Assembly (NCBI RefSeq): GCF_018595715.1 | Contig: NZ_JAHEOJ010000021.1 | Location: 1-64,000 of the forward strand | Direction: 5' to 3' | DNA: 64,000 nucleotides | Source of the DNA: Glaciecola sp. XM2 | GTDB taxonomy: Bacteria; Pseudomonadota; Gammaproteobacteria; Enterobacterales; Alteromonadaceae | Shown: piece by piece, positions 55,473-64,000 of the stretch | Numbering within the stretch: the first letter of the stretch is position 1 | How the letters are laid out: each line of letters opens with the position of its first letter | Notes under the pieces: generated by a model | Database searches by the model: none | What the model was told of the DNA's origin: nothing | The model's input: the letters and a program-made list of their open reading frames with translations, nothing else | Translations under genes and position numbers: made by a program

Positions 55473-56411
55473 ATGAAAGTAGCCGTATTAGGCGCTGCCG
55501 GTGGTATTGGTCAAGCATTGTCACTATTACTAAAAACCCAGTTACCAGCGGGTTCTGAATTATCCTTATATGATGTTGCACCGGTGGTACCTGGTGTAGC
55601 TGTGGATTTGAGCCATATACCCACCGATGTTGCGGTGAAAGGTTTTGGAAAAGACGCTTTGGCAGATGCCCTTAGCGGATGCGATGTTGTATTGATTCCA
55701 GCGGGCGTACCAAGAAAGCCAGGCATGGATCGTTCAGACTTGTTTAATATTAACGCCGGTATCGTAAAAAACCTTATCGAAGCATGTGCTGACAATTGTC
55801 CAAATGCCTGCATTGGCGTGATTACCAACCCCGTGAATACTACGGTTGCTATTGCCGCAGAAACGCTAAAAGCCAAAGGTGTATATGATAAGAACAAACT
55901 ATTTGGTGTAACTACGCTAGATGTTATTCGTTCTGAAACCTTCGTCGCTGAGCTTAAAGGTAAGAGCACATCAGATGTGCATGTACCTGTTATCGGTGGT
56001 CACTCTGGTACCACCATCCTGCCTTTGCTTTCACAAGTTGAGGGTGTAAGCTTTACGGATGATGAAATCGCGAGTTTAACTAAGCGAATTCAAAATGCTG
56101 GTACTGAAGTCGTTGAAGCAAAAGCGGGTGGCGGGTCAGCAACCTTATCTATGGGACAAGCTGCGGCGCGTTTCTGTCTATCTCTTGTAAAAGCATTACA
56201 AGGTGAGTCAGTAACCGAATACACTTATGTACAAGTAGATGGTTCTGACGATGCGGCATTTTTCGCTCACCCAGTGCGTTTAGGTAAAAATGGCGTAGAA
56301 GAAATCTTACCTTACGGTACATTAAGTGCGTTTGAAGAAAATGCGAAAAACGAAATGCTAGAAGGTCTGCGCGGCGACATTAAGTTAGGTGTCGAATTCG
56401 TTAACGGATAA
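55473..56411 (+). CDS. mdh: Malate dehydrogenase
   Basis: NAD-dependent TCA-cycle oxidation of malate. 312 residues, the E. coli-type length: [20 protein letters not shown] is the Rossmann start, substrate arginines in [25 protein letters not shown], catalytic His in [12 protein letters not shown] 55473 (AGGAG 7 nt upstream) was chosen rather than TTG 55467. Confidence 0.98.
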   Translation: MKVAVLGAAGGIGQALSLLLKTQLPAGSELSLYDVAPVVPGVAVDLSHIPTDVAVKGFGKDALADALSGCDVVLIPAGVPRKPGMDRSDLFNINAGIVKNLIEACADNCPNACIGVITNPVNTTVAIAAETLKAKGVYDKNKLFGVTTLDVIRSETFVAELKGKSTSDVHVPVIGGHSGTTILPLLSQVEGVSFTDDEIASLTKRIQNAGTEVVEAKAGGGSATLSMGQAAARFCLSLVKALQGESVTEYTYVQVDGSDDAAFFAHPVRLGKNGVEEILPYGTLSAFEENAKNEMLEGLRGDIKLGVEFVNG

Positions 56412-56428
56412 TCAGCACAAGAAACTGC

Positions 56429-56464
56429 AAAAGCCACTTGATTGATCGTTAAGTGGCTTTTTGT
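56429..56464. terminator. Terminator between mdh and the SPOUT methyltransferase gene
   Basis: AAAAGCCACTT paired with AAGTGGCTTTT, 11-nt loop, T run after the stem and A run before; it can serve both convergent genes. Confidence 0.85.
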
Positions 56465-56472
56465 TTATAGCG

Positions 56473-56994
56473 TCATAGGTTATTGTTTTTGTCTCGGCTC
56501 TGGCGAATAAACGCATTAGAATGAGGGTATTCACGTTTTGCTAAGCGATCATAAAGCACGACATTAGCAGTTGCTGCTAAGTTCATGCTGGTGAAGGTCG
56601 GGATGTAGATGGTTTGGTCACATTGTTCAAGCACATCTGATGGCACCGAGCCATCCTCAGGCCCAAAAATATAATAAGCATTTTCTGGGTGTTCAAATTC
56701 AGGTAATGGACTAGCATTTTCAGCAAGTTCTATTGCAATGGTTGTGGCCCCTTGTGGTTTCATTGCCATCAAATCTTCCACTGCAATCGTGGGTATTTTG
56801 TGGCGCATGCCTTTCGTATCTTCTTGAAATCCTTTTGCAAAACTATAGCGCTTACCCGTATAAAATACTGATGATACGCCATAGCATCCCGCTGCTCGCA
56901 AAATAACGGCAACATTACTAGCGGATTTGGGGTTAACCAAACCAATGCTGATCCGTCCATGATTCAGTGCTGGCCCAGATGAATGTGAAGTCAT
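56473..56994 (-). CDS. TrmH/SpoU-family (SPOUT) RNA methyltransferase
   Basis: Probable 2'-O-methyltransferase acting on tRNA or rRNA. 173 residues, a SPOUT domain without RNA-binding extension: motif 1 NPKSASNVAVILRAAG, motif 2 YYIFGPEDGSVP, motif 3 TSMNLAATANVVLYDRL forming the trefoil knot. Size recalls TrmL (about 157 aa) but the sequence is not clearly TrmL, so no symbol is given. It begins 3 nt after the ppc stop and is probably co-transcribed with it. Confidence 0.85.
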   Translation of the reverse strand: MTSHSSGPALNHGRISIGLVNPKSASNVAVILRAAGCYGVSSVFYTGKRYSFAKGFQEDTKGMRHKIPTIAVEDLMAMKPQGATTIAIELAENASPLPEFEHPENAYYIFGPEDGSVPSDVLEQCDQTIYIPTFTSMNLAATANVVLYDRLAKREYPHSNAFIRQSRDKNNNL

Positions 56995-56997
56995 TAC

Positions 56998-59694
56998 TTA
57001 CCCTGTATTACGAATACCCACGGCAATCCCAGTGATTGCCACCATCATTGCTCGCTCTAAAGTGGCGACATCGTCATCACTAAATTCAGAGGCCTCGGCT
57101 TTACGAATTCTATCGAGCAATTCAATTTGCAGGTAGTGCAGGGGCTGCAAGTAACCGGCTCTAATATTCATAGAGTTTCGGCCCAGGGGATCATCCTCCA
57201 TCATGTGTTCATGCCCCGTGATCTGCAAAAGTGACTGCATACTCTCTTTGAGCTCCTCACGCAGCGCTTCGCCGAAGTGAACTAACTCTGCGGGTACTAG
57301 CCTTTTATCATAAGCCTCACTGATAGACGGGTCGGCCTTTTTAAAGACCATGTCTAACATGGATAAACGCGAAGCAAAAAACGGCCATTGTTCAATCATG
57401 TTTTGCACGTCTTGCTGGTTTTCTTGGGTATTAACAGTCTGAACTGCGCGCATTACCCCTAACCAAGAGGGCAACACAAGTCGTGTTTGAGCCCATGCAA
57501 ATATCCATGGGATGGCCCGTAGGCTCTCTATTCCTCCACTGGGTTTACGTTTTGCAGGCCTGCTTCCCAAGGGCAGTTTACCCAATTCTTGCTCGGGTGT
57601 TGCGACTCTAAAATAGGGGACAAACTCTTTATCATAGCGTACGGTCTTACGATAATTTTCGCAGCCTTGCTCTGCCATTTGCGATATCAGCTCTCGCCAA
57701 CGAGGCTCTGGTGCAGGAGGTGGCGACACAATCGCCTCTACAACGGCCGATGCGTATATAGATAAGCTGCGTTTAGCTAGTTGTGGCATCCCAAATTTGT
57801 AGCGAATCGTTTCACCTTGTTCGGTTACTCTGAAGCCTCCCGTGAGTGAGCCAGGTGGTTGCGAGTGTATTGCCGCTTTGGCAGGTAAACCGCCTCGGCC
57901 AATCGTACCCCCTCTGCCGTGAAAGAGTGTAAGTTGAACACCTTGTTCTTTCGCCAAGTCAACAAGTGCCTCTTGGGAGCTATACTGCGACCAACCCGCC
58001 GCTAGCGAACCCGCATCTTTTGCGGAATCTGAGTAACCAATCATGACATACTGACGCCCGTTGATATAACCGCGATACCAGTCAATATTGAGTAAGTCAT
58101 GCATTACTTTAGGAGAGTGATTTAAGTCATCTAAGGTTTCAAACAATGGCGCTACCGGCATGGGCCAGTCAACACCGCATTCTTTCAACAACAATTGGAC
58201 GGCAAGCACATCAGAGGGTTCGCTAGCCATAGAGATAATATAAATTCCAAACCCAGCTTTACCATGTTTAGCAATCACCTTACAGGTGTCTAAGACTTCT
58301 TGCACTTCTTCACTAGGAGACCATTTTGGTGGCATAAGCGGTCGGCGAGACGCAAGTTCGCGTAATAAAAAGGCTTGTTTGTCGACTTCCGACCACTGAT
58401 TATAATCGCCTAAGCCAAGGTAGCGCGTAAGTTCGCTAAACACATCTGCATGGCGTTGTGAGTCTTGTCTAATATCCAGTTTAAGTAAATGCATGCCAAA
58501 CGCATGGGCGCGGCGAATGGTATCTAACAGTGCGCCGTTAGCAATCACTTGCATGCCGCACGATAAAAGGGACTGATAGCACAAAGTCAGCGGTCTTAAT
58601 AACTCTTCATTTGTTTGAAGCCACTGGTCTTCTGATGCGCGACCATCACGCGTGATTTCCATTTTATGAACAAGAGGGCGTAAAATTTCTCGGTAAGGTT
58701 CTTTTACATCCCCTACGATTGCTCTAAGCGCATCATCGCAATCGTTCATCGACAATTCTACATAGAGCTCGTTTAAATCTTGTAAAAACAGTTTGGCAGC
58801 GCGGCGCCTAGCGCGCAGTAGCACTTCCTCAGTCACTTTTGAGGTGACAAAGGGGTTGCCATCTCGATCTCCACCCATCCATGAACTAAATTGCACAGGT
58901 TTGGCATCGAGAGGAAGAGCGGTCTTGAATGTGGTTTGTAAAAAGTCGTCTAAATCTCTTAAAAAGTCGGGGATTGCCTCCCAAAGTGAGCTTTCAATCA
59001 CTGAGTAACCCCAACGAGCCTCATCCACTGGCGTAGGACGAATAGAGCGAATTTCTTCTGTATGCCATGCTTGGGCGATCAAATCGCCGATTCTCGCTCT
59101 AATTTTGCGTTCTTCAACTTCGGTTAGATTTGCATTGTGTAATTTTTGTAATTGAGCCGCTAAAGCGCGATGCTTGTGGATTAGGGTGCGTCTGGTAACC
59201 TCAGTTGGGTGGGCGGTCAATACCAAGTCGATATTCAACTGTTCGATGGCTTTCAGAATGGATGCTTGTGACACCTCATCGTCAGCGCTCTTTGCATTCT
59301 CGATTAACTGATTTAGATAAATAGAGAGCGATTCGTCTTTTTGTGCAACGGTATTGAATTCTTGCTCAGCTATATTTGCCAGATTCAAAAATTGTGCAAA
59401 CGCGCGTCCAATAGTGAGTAGCGACTGATTATCTAATTCAGCGATGGTGTGTGCTAAGCGCGCGGTACTATCTGAATTACCTTTAGATGAATGTCGCCCA
59501 TCATGCCTAACTTGTTCAATCAGCGCTAGCCAGTCACTTCCAAGTTCTGCTTCAATCGTTTCACCGAGTGTTGCACCAAGATATTTAATGGTTTCTCTTA
59601 GTTGCGCGGAAAGCACATCTTTAGCGTCTTGTCCGCTATTTGCAGAAGTATCCGAGAGGTTCGTCTCGGTCATGGTATTGGTCGTGTTTGTCAT
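56998..59694 (-). CDS. ppc: Phosphoenolpyruvate carboxylase
   Basis: Anaplerotic conversion of PEP and bicarbonate to oxaloacetate. About 898 residues: catalytic VLTAHPTEVTRRT, GYSDSAKDAGSLAA, FHGRGGTIGRGG, and the C-terminal RNTG that closes the active site. ATG 59694 (MTNTTNTMTETNL) gives a length near E. coli's 883; the frame is open to 59829 but that extension (ITNYTNLF-like, hydrophobic) is not conserved, and 59673 is another possible start. Works with mdh and acnB, also in this window. Confidence 0.95.
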   Translation of the reverse strand: MTNTTNTMTETNLSDTSANSGQDAKDVLSAQLRETIKYLGATLGETIEAELGSDWLALIEQVRHDGRHSSKGNSDSTARLAHTIAELDNQSLLTIGRAFAQFLNLANIAEQEFNTVAQKDESLSIYLNQLIENAKSADDEVSQASILKAIEQLNIDLVLTAHPTEVTRRTLIHKHRALAAQLQKLHNANLTEVEERKIRARIGDLIAQAWHTEEIRSIRPTPVDEARWGYSVIESSLWEAIPDFLRDLDDFLQTTFKTALPLDAKPVQFSSWMGGDRDGNPFVTSKVTEEVLLRARRRAAKLFLQDLNELYVELSMNDCDDALRAIVGDVKEPYREILRPLVHKMEITRDGRASEDQWLQTNEELLRPLTLCYQSLLSCGMQVIANGALLDTIRRAHAFGMHLLKLDIRQDSQRHADVFSELTRYLGLGDYNQWSEVDKQAFLLRELASRRPLMPPKWSPSEEVQEVLDTCKVIAKHGKAGFGIYIISMASEPSDVLAVQLLLKECGVDWPMPVAPLFETLDDLNHSPKVMHDLLNIDWYRGYINGRQYVMIGYSDSAKDAGSLAAGWSQYSSQEALVDLAKEQGVQLTLFHGRGGTIGRGGLPAKAAIHSQPPGSLTGGFRVTEQGETIRYKFGMPQLAKRSLSIYASAVVEAIVSPPPAPEPRWRELISQMAEQGCENYRKTVRYDKEFVPYFRVATPEQELGKLPLGSRPAKRKPSGGIESLRAIPWIFAWAQTRLVLPSWLGVMRAVQTVNTQENQQDVQNMIEQWPFFASRLSMLDMVFKKADPSISEAYDKRLVPAELVHFGEALREELKESMQSLLQITGHEHMMEDDPLGRNSMNIRAGYLQPLHYLQIELLDRIRKAEASEFSDDDVATLERAMMVAITGIAVGIRNTG

Positions 59695-59907
59695 TAAAAA
59701 GAGGTTCCAGGCGCAATATCTTGCTATCAAACATACCCATATGAAGGTGCGAAGTCTATGCCTCAAATTAAATAAATTCGTATAATTTATTATGTACTGT
59801 GGATGTAAAACTTTCAGACTGACTTTCACGTTTTACCCCCCACTGAAGGTGTTATTTCGATATAGGCTATGTTAGCCTTAGCGCCTTTAAATTATTGGGG
59901 TAGAGCA

Positions 59908-60531
59908 GTGACAGATAAAATTACAGGTGTTGAGCAGCAAACAAGTTATGGTATTGGTTATCAAATGGGTGAGCAGTTAGCGTCAAATCCGTTTGATGGG
60001 CTGTCGCTTGATATGGTCGCTCGCGGAATTAAAGATGGTTTCGAGCACGCTGAATCAGCTGTTGGCAGCGAAGAGTTACGTGCCGCATTCAACGAAATTC
60101 ATAATCGTATGCAAGCGGCCAAGCAAGAAAAATTTGCCGCAACGGTAGAAGCGGGTAAGCAATTTTTACAAGAAAACAGTGCTCGTAAAGAAGTCACTGT
60201 GACGGCTTCTGGGCTTCAGTATGAAGTAATTAATAAAGGTGATAGCGACCAATCACCCACAGCAGCTTCGACCGTGCGCACACATTATCACGGTACTTTA
60301 TTAGATGGCACTGTATTTGACAGCAGTTACGATCGTGGTCAACCAGCCGAGTTCCCGGTAGGTGGTGTAATCAAAGGCTGGACAGAGGCCTTACAAATGA
60401 TGAATGTAGGTGACAAATGGCGTTTATACGTACCTTCTGAGCTAGCGTATGGAGAGCAAGGCGCTGGCGGAGCTATTGGTCCTTATGCAACGCTTATCTT
60501 TGATGTTGAATTGCTCGATATCATTGCGTAA
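59908..60531 (+). CDS. fklB: FKBP-type peptidyl-prolyl isomerase, FklB-like
   Basis: Prolyl isomerase. 207 residues: helical N-terminal dimerisation domain about 10-85 (SYGIGYQMGEQLASN), linker helix, and FKBP domain about 110-207 (THYHGTLLDGTVFDSSYDRG, FPVGGVIKGWTEAL, ELAYGEQGAGGAIG). No signal peptide, so FklB (FKBP22)-like rather than periplasmic FkpA. GTG 59908, preceded by GGGGTAGAG, was chosen to match the family start; the frame opens at 59869. Monocistronic with its own terminator. Confidence 0.9.
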   Translation: MTDKITGVEQQTSYGIGYQMGEQLASNPFDGLSLDMVARGIKDGFEHAESAVGSEELRAAFNEIHNRMQAAKQEKFAATVEAGKQFLQENSARKEVTVTASGLQYEVINKGDSDQSPTAASTVRTHYHGTLLDGTVFDSSYDRGQPAEFPVGGVIKGWTEALQMMNVGDKWRLYVPSELAYGEQGAGGAIGPYATLIFDVELLDIIA

Positions 60532-60551
60532 TTGATAGCGAAAATTACATG

Positions 60552-60586
60552 AAAAGCTGTGGACTGGTTCCGCAGCTTTTTTTTAT
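60552..60586 (+). terminator. Terminator of the FKBP gene
   Basis: AAAAGCTGTGG paired with CCGCAGCTTTT (one T-G wobble), 7-nt loop, followed by T8 in total. Confidence 0.88.
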
Positions 60587-60613
60587 CATTTTTGCAAGAA
60601 ATCAAGCGTTTGC

Positions 60614-60646
60614 CTTAACGTTAAGTTGTGTCACAATGCTGTGACA
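60614..60646. promoter_or_regulatory. Cluster of dyads upstream of the TRAP operon (candidate operators)
   Basis: Three dyads: CTTAACGTTAAG (60614-60625, perfect 12 bp), TTGTGTCACAA (60626-60636, perfect 5-bp arms), and TGTCACA-ATGC-TGTGACA (60629-60646). They end 21 nt before the dctQ ATG. No regulator gene is adjacent. Confidence 0.5.
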
Positions 60647-60667
60647 AAAATATAAAAAAGTGTGTAA

Positions 60668-61189
60668 ATGCTTCAGCAAACTGCAAATACAATTAATCAC
60701 ATCAATCGGATATTAGGAATATCGGTAAGTTACGCAACTATTCTGATGGCGTTGGTAACCTGCACGATTGTGGTATTGAGATACGGTTTTAATTTAGGCT
60801 GGATTGCGATGCAGGAATCGGTTATGTATCTGCACGCGGCTGTATTTTTGCTGGGCAGTGCATATACCTATCAACACAATGCTCATGTTCGAGTGGATGT
60901 GTTTTATCGACAGTTTTCAGAGCGTAAAAAGGCATGGGTAAATCTATTTGGCAGCCTTTTATTTATGTTACCTGTGTCGCTCTATATTGGCATTATATGT
61001 TTTGATTACGTGCTCGACTCATGGCGATTGTTGGAGGGGAGTCGTGAGCCAGGTGGCCTGCCCTTTGTATATATTCTTAAGTCCTTTCTACTGTTGTTCG
61101 CAATCTCTTTAGTATTGCAAGCTATATCAGACATCATATGCCAAGGATTGAAACTGGCAGGCGCCCAAGCTAAGCAAGAGGCTCGCTGA
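60668..61189 (+). CDS. TRAP transporter small permease subunit (DctQ-type)
   Basis: Small membrane subunit of a sodium-driven tripartite ATP-independent periplasmic transporter. 173 residues with four TM helices (about 16-36, 50-70, 88-110, 132-155) and the family pieces YLHAAVFLLGSAYTYQHNAHVRVDV (cut here) and REPGGLPFVYILKS. Similar to the small subunits of the COG4665/FcbT2 type. No good ribosome binding site. The TGA overlaps the dctM start (TGATG). Confidence 0.9.
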   Translation: MLQQTANTINHINRILGISVSYATILMALVTCTIVVLRYGFNLGWIAMQESVMYLHAAVFLLGSAYTYQHNAHVRVDVFYRQFSERKKAWVNLFGSLLFMLPVSLYIGIICFDYVLDSWRLLEGSREPGGLPFVYILKSFLLLFAISLVLQAISDIICQGLKLAGAQAKQEAR

Positions 61190-62556
61190 TGGAGTGGTTA
61201 TCTCTCGTTTTATTTGCCGCTGTATGCTTGACGCTGTTAATTGGCTACCCGGTTGCGCTGACGTTGGCGGGGGTGTCGCTCATATTTGCTGGTATAGGTG
61301 TTGCGTTTGGCGTATTTGACGCAAACTATTTGCTCACTGCACCTTCTAGATTGTTTGGTATTATAAGCAACACTACATTAATTGCCGTGCCGCTGTTTGT
61401 ATTTATGGGTGTGGTGTTAGAGCGTTCAAAGATTGCTGAAGATTTATTAGTCGCAATGTCGGCAGTCCTAGGGCGCTTCAAGTCGGGTTTAGGCGTATCA
61501 GTCATCCTAGTGGGCATGCTTTTGGCTGCCAGTACCGGCATCGTTGGCGCTACTGTGGTGACAATGGGCTTATTATCTTTACCGACGATGCTCAACCGTG
61601 GATACTCGCCTGCATTGGCGACCGGCACAATTTGTGCGACAGGTACGCTGGGCCAGATTATTCCGCCTTCCATCGCACTGGTGTTGTTAGGAGATGTGTT
61701 ATCAAGTGCTTATCAAAAAGCACAATTAGATATGGGTATATTCTCTCCCGATAGCGTGTCTGTTGGCGACTTGTTTGTAGGTGCATTAGTGCCAGGACTT
61801 ATTTTGGTCCTTTGCTACCTAGCATATATGTGGGCGGTGAGCGCCTTTTCTCCGTCACAAGTACCCGAGCATGGTCAAAAAAATGAGCACGCATCACTCA
61901 CTACGCTACTGATGGCCTTGTTACCACCGCTATTACTTATCGTTGCCGTATTAGGCACCATTTTGTTCGGTTTTGCGACGCCAACTGAGGCGGCAGGCGT
62001 TGGTGCTGTAGGTGCTTTAATATTGGCCGGTATTAAGAGGCAATTGTCTAAAAGTAACGTCAACTACGTTGTGCGAGAGACCACAAAGGTCACCTGCATG
62101 ATATTTTTGATTTTAATTGGTGCTTCAATCTTCTCTCTCGTGTTCCGAGGCTTTGGTGGTGAGCGTTTACTTACAGACTTTTTCACGAGTTTACCTGGCG
62201 GCGTATTTACCGCAATGTTGCTGGTGATGTTTGTTATCTTTTTGCTTGGCTTTATTCTAGATTTTATTGAAATAACCTTTGTTGTGGTTCCTATTGTTGC
62301 GCCTATATTATTGATCATGGGTGTGGACCCAATATGGCTAGGAATTATGATTGCGGTTAATTTACAAACCTCCTTTTTAACGCCTCCGTTTGGATTTGCT
62401 CTGTTTTATTTACGCGGAGTGGCAAGTGAACTAGTGAAAACGGAGCACATTTATAAGGGCGTCATTCCCTTTATATTAATTCAAATTTCAGTGTTAATAT
62501 TAATGGCAATCTGGCCAAGTATTGTGACTTGGCTACCTCATACGATTTACGGATAA
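61189..62556 (+). CDS. TRAP transporter large permease subunit (DctM-type)
   Basis: Membrane channel subunit of the TRAP transporter. 455 residues, about 12 to 13 TM helices; signatures NTTLIAVPLFVFMGVVLERS (short part), AASTGIVGATVVTMGLLSLP, ATGTLGQIIPPSIALV, FGFATPTEAAGVGAVGAL and the C-terminal NLQTSFLTPPFGFALFYLRG. Length and the extended loop between helices fit the COG4664/FcbT3 group. Coupled to dctQ. Confidence 0.93.
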   Translation: MEWLSLVLFAAVCLTLLIGYPVALTLAGVSLIFAGIGVAFGVFDANYLLTAPSRLFGIISNTTLIAVPLFVFMGVVLERSKIAEDLLVAMSAVLGRFKSGLGVSVILVGMLLAASTGIVGATVVTMGLLSLPTMLNRGYSPALATGTICATGTLGQIIPPSIALVLLGDVLSSAYQKAQLDMGIFSPDSVSVGDLFVGALVPGLILVLCYLAYMWAVSAFSPSQVPEHGQKNEHASLTTLLMALLPPLLLIVAVLGTILFGFATPTEAAGVGAVGALILAGIKRQLSKSNVNYVVRETTKVTCMIFLILIGASIFSLVFRGFGGERLLTDFFTSLPGGVFTAMLLVMFVIFLLGFILDFIEITFVVVPIVAPILLIMGVDPIWLGIMIAVNLQTSFLTPPFGFALFYLRGVASELVKTEHIYKGVIPFILIQISVLILMAIWPSIVTWLPHTIYG

Positions 62557-62578
62557 GTGACCCGATAAAGGAACCCAT

Positions 62579-63673
62579 ATGAAATACTTAAGACTATTGC
62601 TCATCCTTTCTACCGCAATTGTTGTGCAAGCATGCGGCGGCGGCAACCAATCCCCTGCATCTTCAGATACAGCCAGCGCACCGCAACAAACTTATAATTG
62701 GAAGCTAGTCACCTCGTGGCCCAAAAACTTTCCTGGTTTAGGTAAAGGCCCGGAGACTTTCGCGACATACGTAAATGAAATGTCTGGTGGTCGCTTAACG
62801 GTAACTGTATATGGGGCAGGCGAACTGGTGCCGGGGTTTGAAGTGTTTAACTCAGTCGCCAACGGCAGTGCTGAAATGGGACACGCTGGCGCATATTATT
62901 GGAAGGGCTCTATTCCTGCGGCACCGATTTTTTCAGCGATCCCCTTTGGTATGAATGCTACCGAAATGAATGCATGGCTTCACTACGGCGAGGGCATGGA
63001 CTTATGGCGTGAATTGTATGCTCCATTTGGTGTTATCCCATTTGCTGGTGGAAGCTCGGGAGTTCAGATGGCCGGATGGTTTAAAAAAGAGATTAATTCG
63101 TTAGAAGACCTGCAGGGTTTAAAGATGCGCATCCCTGGGCTTGGTGGTGAAGTGTTTAAACGCGTTGGTGGTTTGCCAATTACGCTTACCGGCGGTGAGT
63201 TGTTTACATCGTTACAAAGTGGCGCAATTGATGCCACAGAATGGGTGGGACCTTATAATGATTTAGCATTTGGGCTACATAAAGCTGCAAACTATTACTA
63301 CCACAGCGGATGGCATGAGCCGGGTACAACCTTAGAGTTTATCGTTAATGAGGAAGCTTATGCTTCTCTACCACCTGATTTACAGAAAATTATTGAAGTG
63401 GCCACCCGCGCGGTGAACCAAGACATGCTGGATGAATACACTGCTAGAAACCATAGCGCGTTGCAACAACTGATTAATGAGCATGGCATTGATGTGCGCC
63501 CATTACCTGATGATGTCATGCAAGCGCTGAAACAGGCTACTGCTGAAGTGATTGCACAAGAACGTGCCGATGACCCCATGTTTGATAAAATCTATGCGTC
63601 TTACGATGCGTTTTATCAAAATGTTAAGCAGTACCATAAGTTGTCAGAGCAAGCTTATTATAACAATCGCTAA
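62579..63673 (+). CDS. TRAP transporter substrate-binding lipoprotein (TakP/DctP-like)
   Basis: Periplasmic solute receptor delivering substrate to the DctQM permease. 364 residues: lipoprotein signal with lipobox VQAC (C19), a Gly/Ser-rich linker, then the DctP fold: SGGRLTVTVYGAGELVP, EMGHAGAYYWKG, GLKMRIPGLGGEVFKRVGG, SLQSGAIDATEWVGPYND, SGWHEPGTTLEF. The residues resemble alpha-keto-acid receptors of the TakP group (COG4663), so 2-oxo acids such as pyruvate are likely candidates, by inference. Gene order Q-M-P puts the receptor last. Confidence 0.9.
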   Translation: MKYLRLLLILSTAIVVQACGGGNQSPASSDTASAPQQTYNWKLVTSWPKNFPGLGKGPETFATYVNEMSGGRLTVTVYGAGELVPGFEVFNSVANGSAEMGHAGAYYWKGSIPAAPIFSAIPFGMNATEMNAWLHYGEGMDLWRELYAPFGVIPFAGGSSGVQMAGWFKKEINSLEDLQGLKMRIPGLGGEVFKRVGGLPITLTGGELFTSLQSGAIDATEWVGPYNDLAFGLHKAANYYYHSGWHEPGTTLEFIVNEEAYASLPPDLQKIIEVATRAVNQDMLDEYTARNHSALQQLINEHGIDVRPLPDDVMQALKQATAEVIAQERADDPMFDKIYASYDAFYQNVKQYHKLSEQAYYNNR

Positions 63674-63707
63674 GCGCCATTTTTTTTAGCTGGACTGATA
63701 TGTTCTT

Positions 63708-63758
63708 GGCGCGTTGCACTATAGAATGCGCGCCATAAATTATGGGTGAGCTTACCCA
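63708..63758. promoter_or_regulatory. Two dyads in the fabV upstream region
   Basis: GGCGCG (63708-63713) and CGCGCC (63729-63734) flank a -10-like CTATAGAAT, and a second near-perfect dyad TGGGTGAGCTTACCCA lies at 63743-63758. Together they could bind a regulator of fabV; no good -35 was identified. Confidence 0.35.
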
Positions 63759-63807
63759 CAACATTAATGTAGCAGATACAAAACACAATTTGCGCAAAGG
63801 AGCAGAC

Positions 63808-64000
63808 ATGATTATCAAGCCAAAGGTCAGAGGATTTATTTGTACAAATGCACACCCGGTAGGATGCGCAAAAAGCGTCGAGCAGCAAATAAAGTACGTG
63901 CAATCACAATCTTTTGATAAGACCGATGGCCCTAAAAATGTGTTAGTGATTGGCTGCTCCACAGGATACGGACTTGCCTCACGCATTACCGCAGCATTTG
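63808..64000 (+). CDS. fabV: Trans-2-enoyl-ACP/CoA reductase FabV, N-terminal 64 residues (cut by window end)
   Basis: Last step of fatty acid elongation; NADH-dependent and known in other bacteria as a triclosan-insensitive alternative to FabI. Visible part: [20 protein letters not shown], a typical FabV start, then [17 protein letters not shown], the nucleotide-binding segment, ITAAF at the edge. AAAGGAG lies 7 nt before the ATG. The rest of the roughly 400-residue protein, including the Y-X8-K catalytic pair, is outside the window. Confidence 0.93.
   Translation, partial: MIIKPKVRGFICTNAHPVGCAKSVEQQIKYVQSQSFDKTDGPKNVLVIGCSTGYGLASRITAAF

Noticed and set aside
59695-59829. N-terminal extension of Ppc
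   Set aside because: The extra 45 residues are hydrophobic and not typical of the enzyme; the later ATG at 59694 gives the usual length.
60629-60646. CRP binding site upstream of the TRAP operon
   Set aside because: The dyad is TGTCACA-N4-TGTGACA; CRP needs TGTGA-N6-TCACA, so the half-sites are in the inverse orientation.
1-64000. CRISPR arrays, insertion sequences, prophage, tRNA or rRNA genes
   Set aside because: No regularly spaced repeats, transposase or phage proteins, or cloverleaf sequences were recognised anywhere in the window.

Overview
The window reads as chromosomal DNA of a marine gammaproteobacterium of the Alteromonadales (an Alteromonas/Glaciecola-like relative). Housekeeping proteins such as EF-Tu, AcnB, SspA/SspB, DolP/DiaA/LpoA, FabV and RelA are close to E. 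coli or Vibrio forms, and a marine-type 'proteobacterial dedicated sortase' locus is present. Coding density is high. I saw no rRNA, tRNA, insertion sequence, prophage or CRISPR array, so this is core genome with a few accessory inserts.

Layout. 1-2841: 3' end of tuf with its terminator, two small membrane proteins and a ChrA-type transporter. 2847-11344: an EAL phosphodiesterase with a degenerate GGDEF domain, a secreted leucyl aminopeptidase, a fadD-SRPBCC-AEC transporter cluster, a small membrane protein and a PQQ-type sugar dehydrogenase. 11578-16202: acnB, a DUF192 protein and lysC. 16281-18305: a chemoreceptor. 18371-24896 (minus): the envelope/RNA operon lptD-surA-pdxA-rsmA-apaG-apaH. 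25093-27831: djlA, xerD, dsbC. 27828-34587: the dedicated sortase system, with pdsO-like OmpA protein, VIT/vWA sortase target and sortase on the minus strand, and response regulator plus histidine kinase divergent on the plus strand; an FMN glutamate-synthase-like gene follows. 36415-44060: recJ, recO, pdxJ, acpS, rlmD, relA, mazG. 44187-45257: a membrane diguanylate cyclase. 45403-50400: rplM-rpsI, petABC (bc1 complex), sspA-sspB. 50408-53858 (minus): lpoA-yraN-diaA-dolP, divergent from rsmI. 54819-60531: argR/mdh divergent pair, a SPOUT methyltransferase, ppc, and an FKBP isomerase. 60668-63673: a TRAP transporter in the order dctQ-dctM-dctP. 63808 to the end: the start of fabV.

Main points. 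(1) The sortase locus sits between dsbC and recJ, which are adjacent in the E. coli order xerD-dsbC-recJ, so it looks like a self-contained insert. It has one visible substrate (LPQTA sorting signal at the C-terminus of a VIT/vWA protein), one sortase, an OmpA-like partner and a dedicated two-component system whose sensor region resembles a CBM9 carbohydrate-binding fold. (2) Three unlinked signalling genes (EAL protein, chemoreceptor, diguanylate cyclase) each carry a sigma-28/FliA-like promoter with exact 11-nt spacing and similar short leaders, suggesting a common flagellar regulon. (3) Strong dyad symmetries lie upstream of the TRAP operon, fabV, acnB and dsbC and may be operators.

All functional calls come from reading the translated proteins and motifs; no database search was run. 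Start codons were moved from the longest possible frame wherever a ribosome binding site, signal peptide or overlap argued for it, and each such change is stated.
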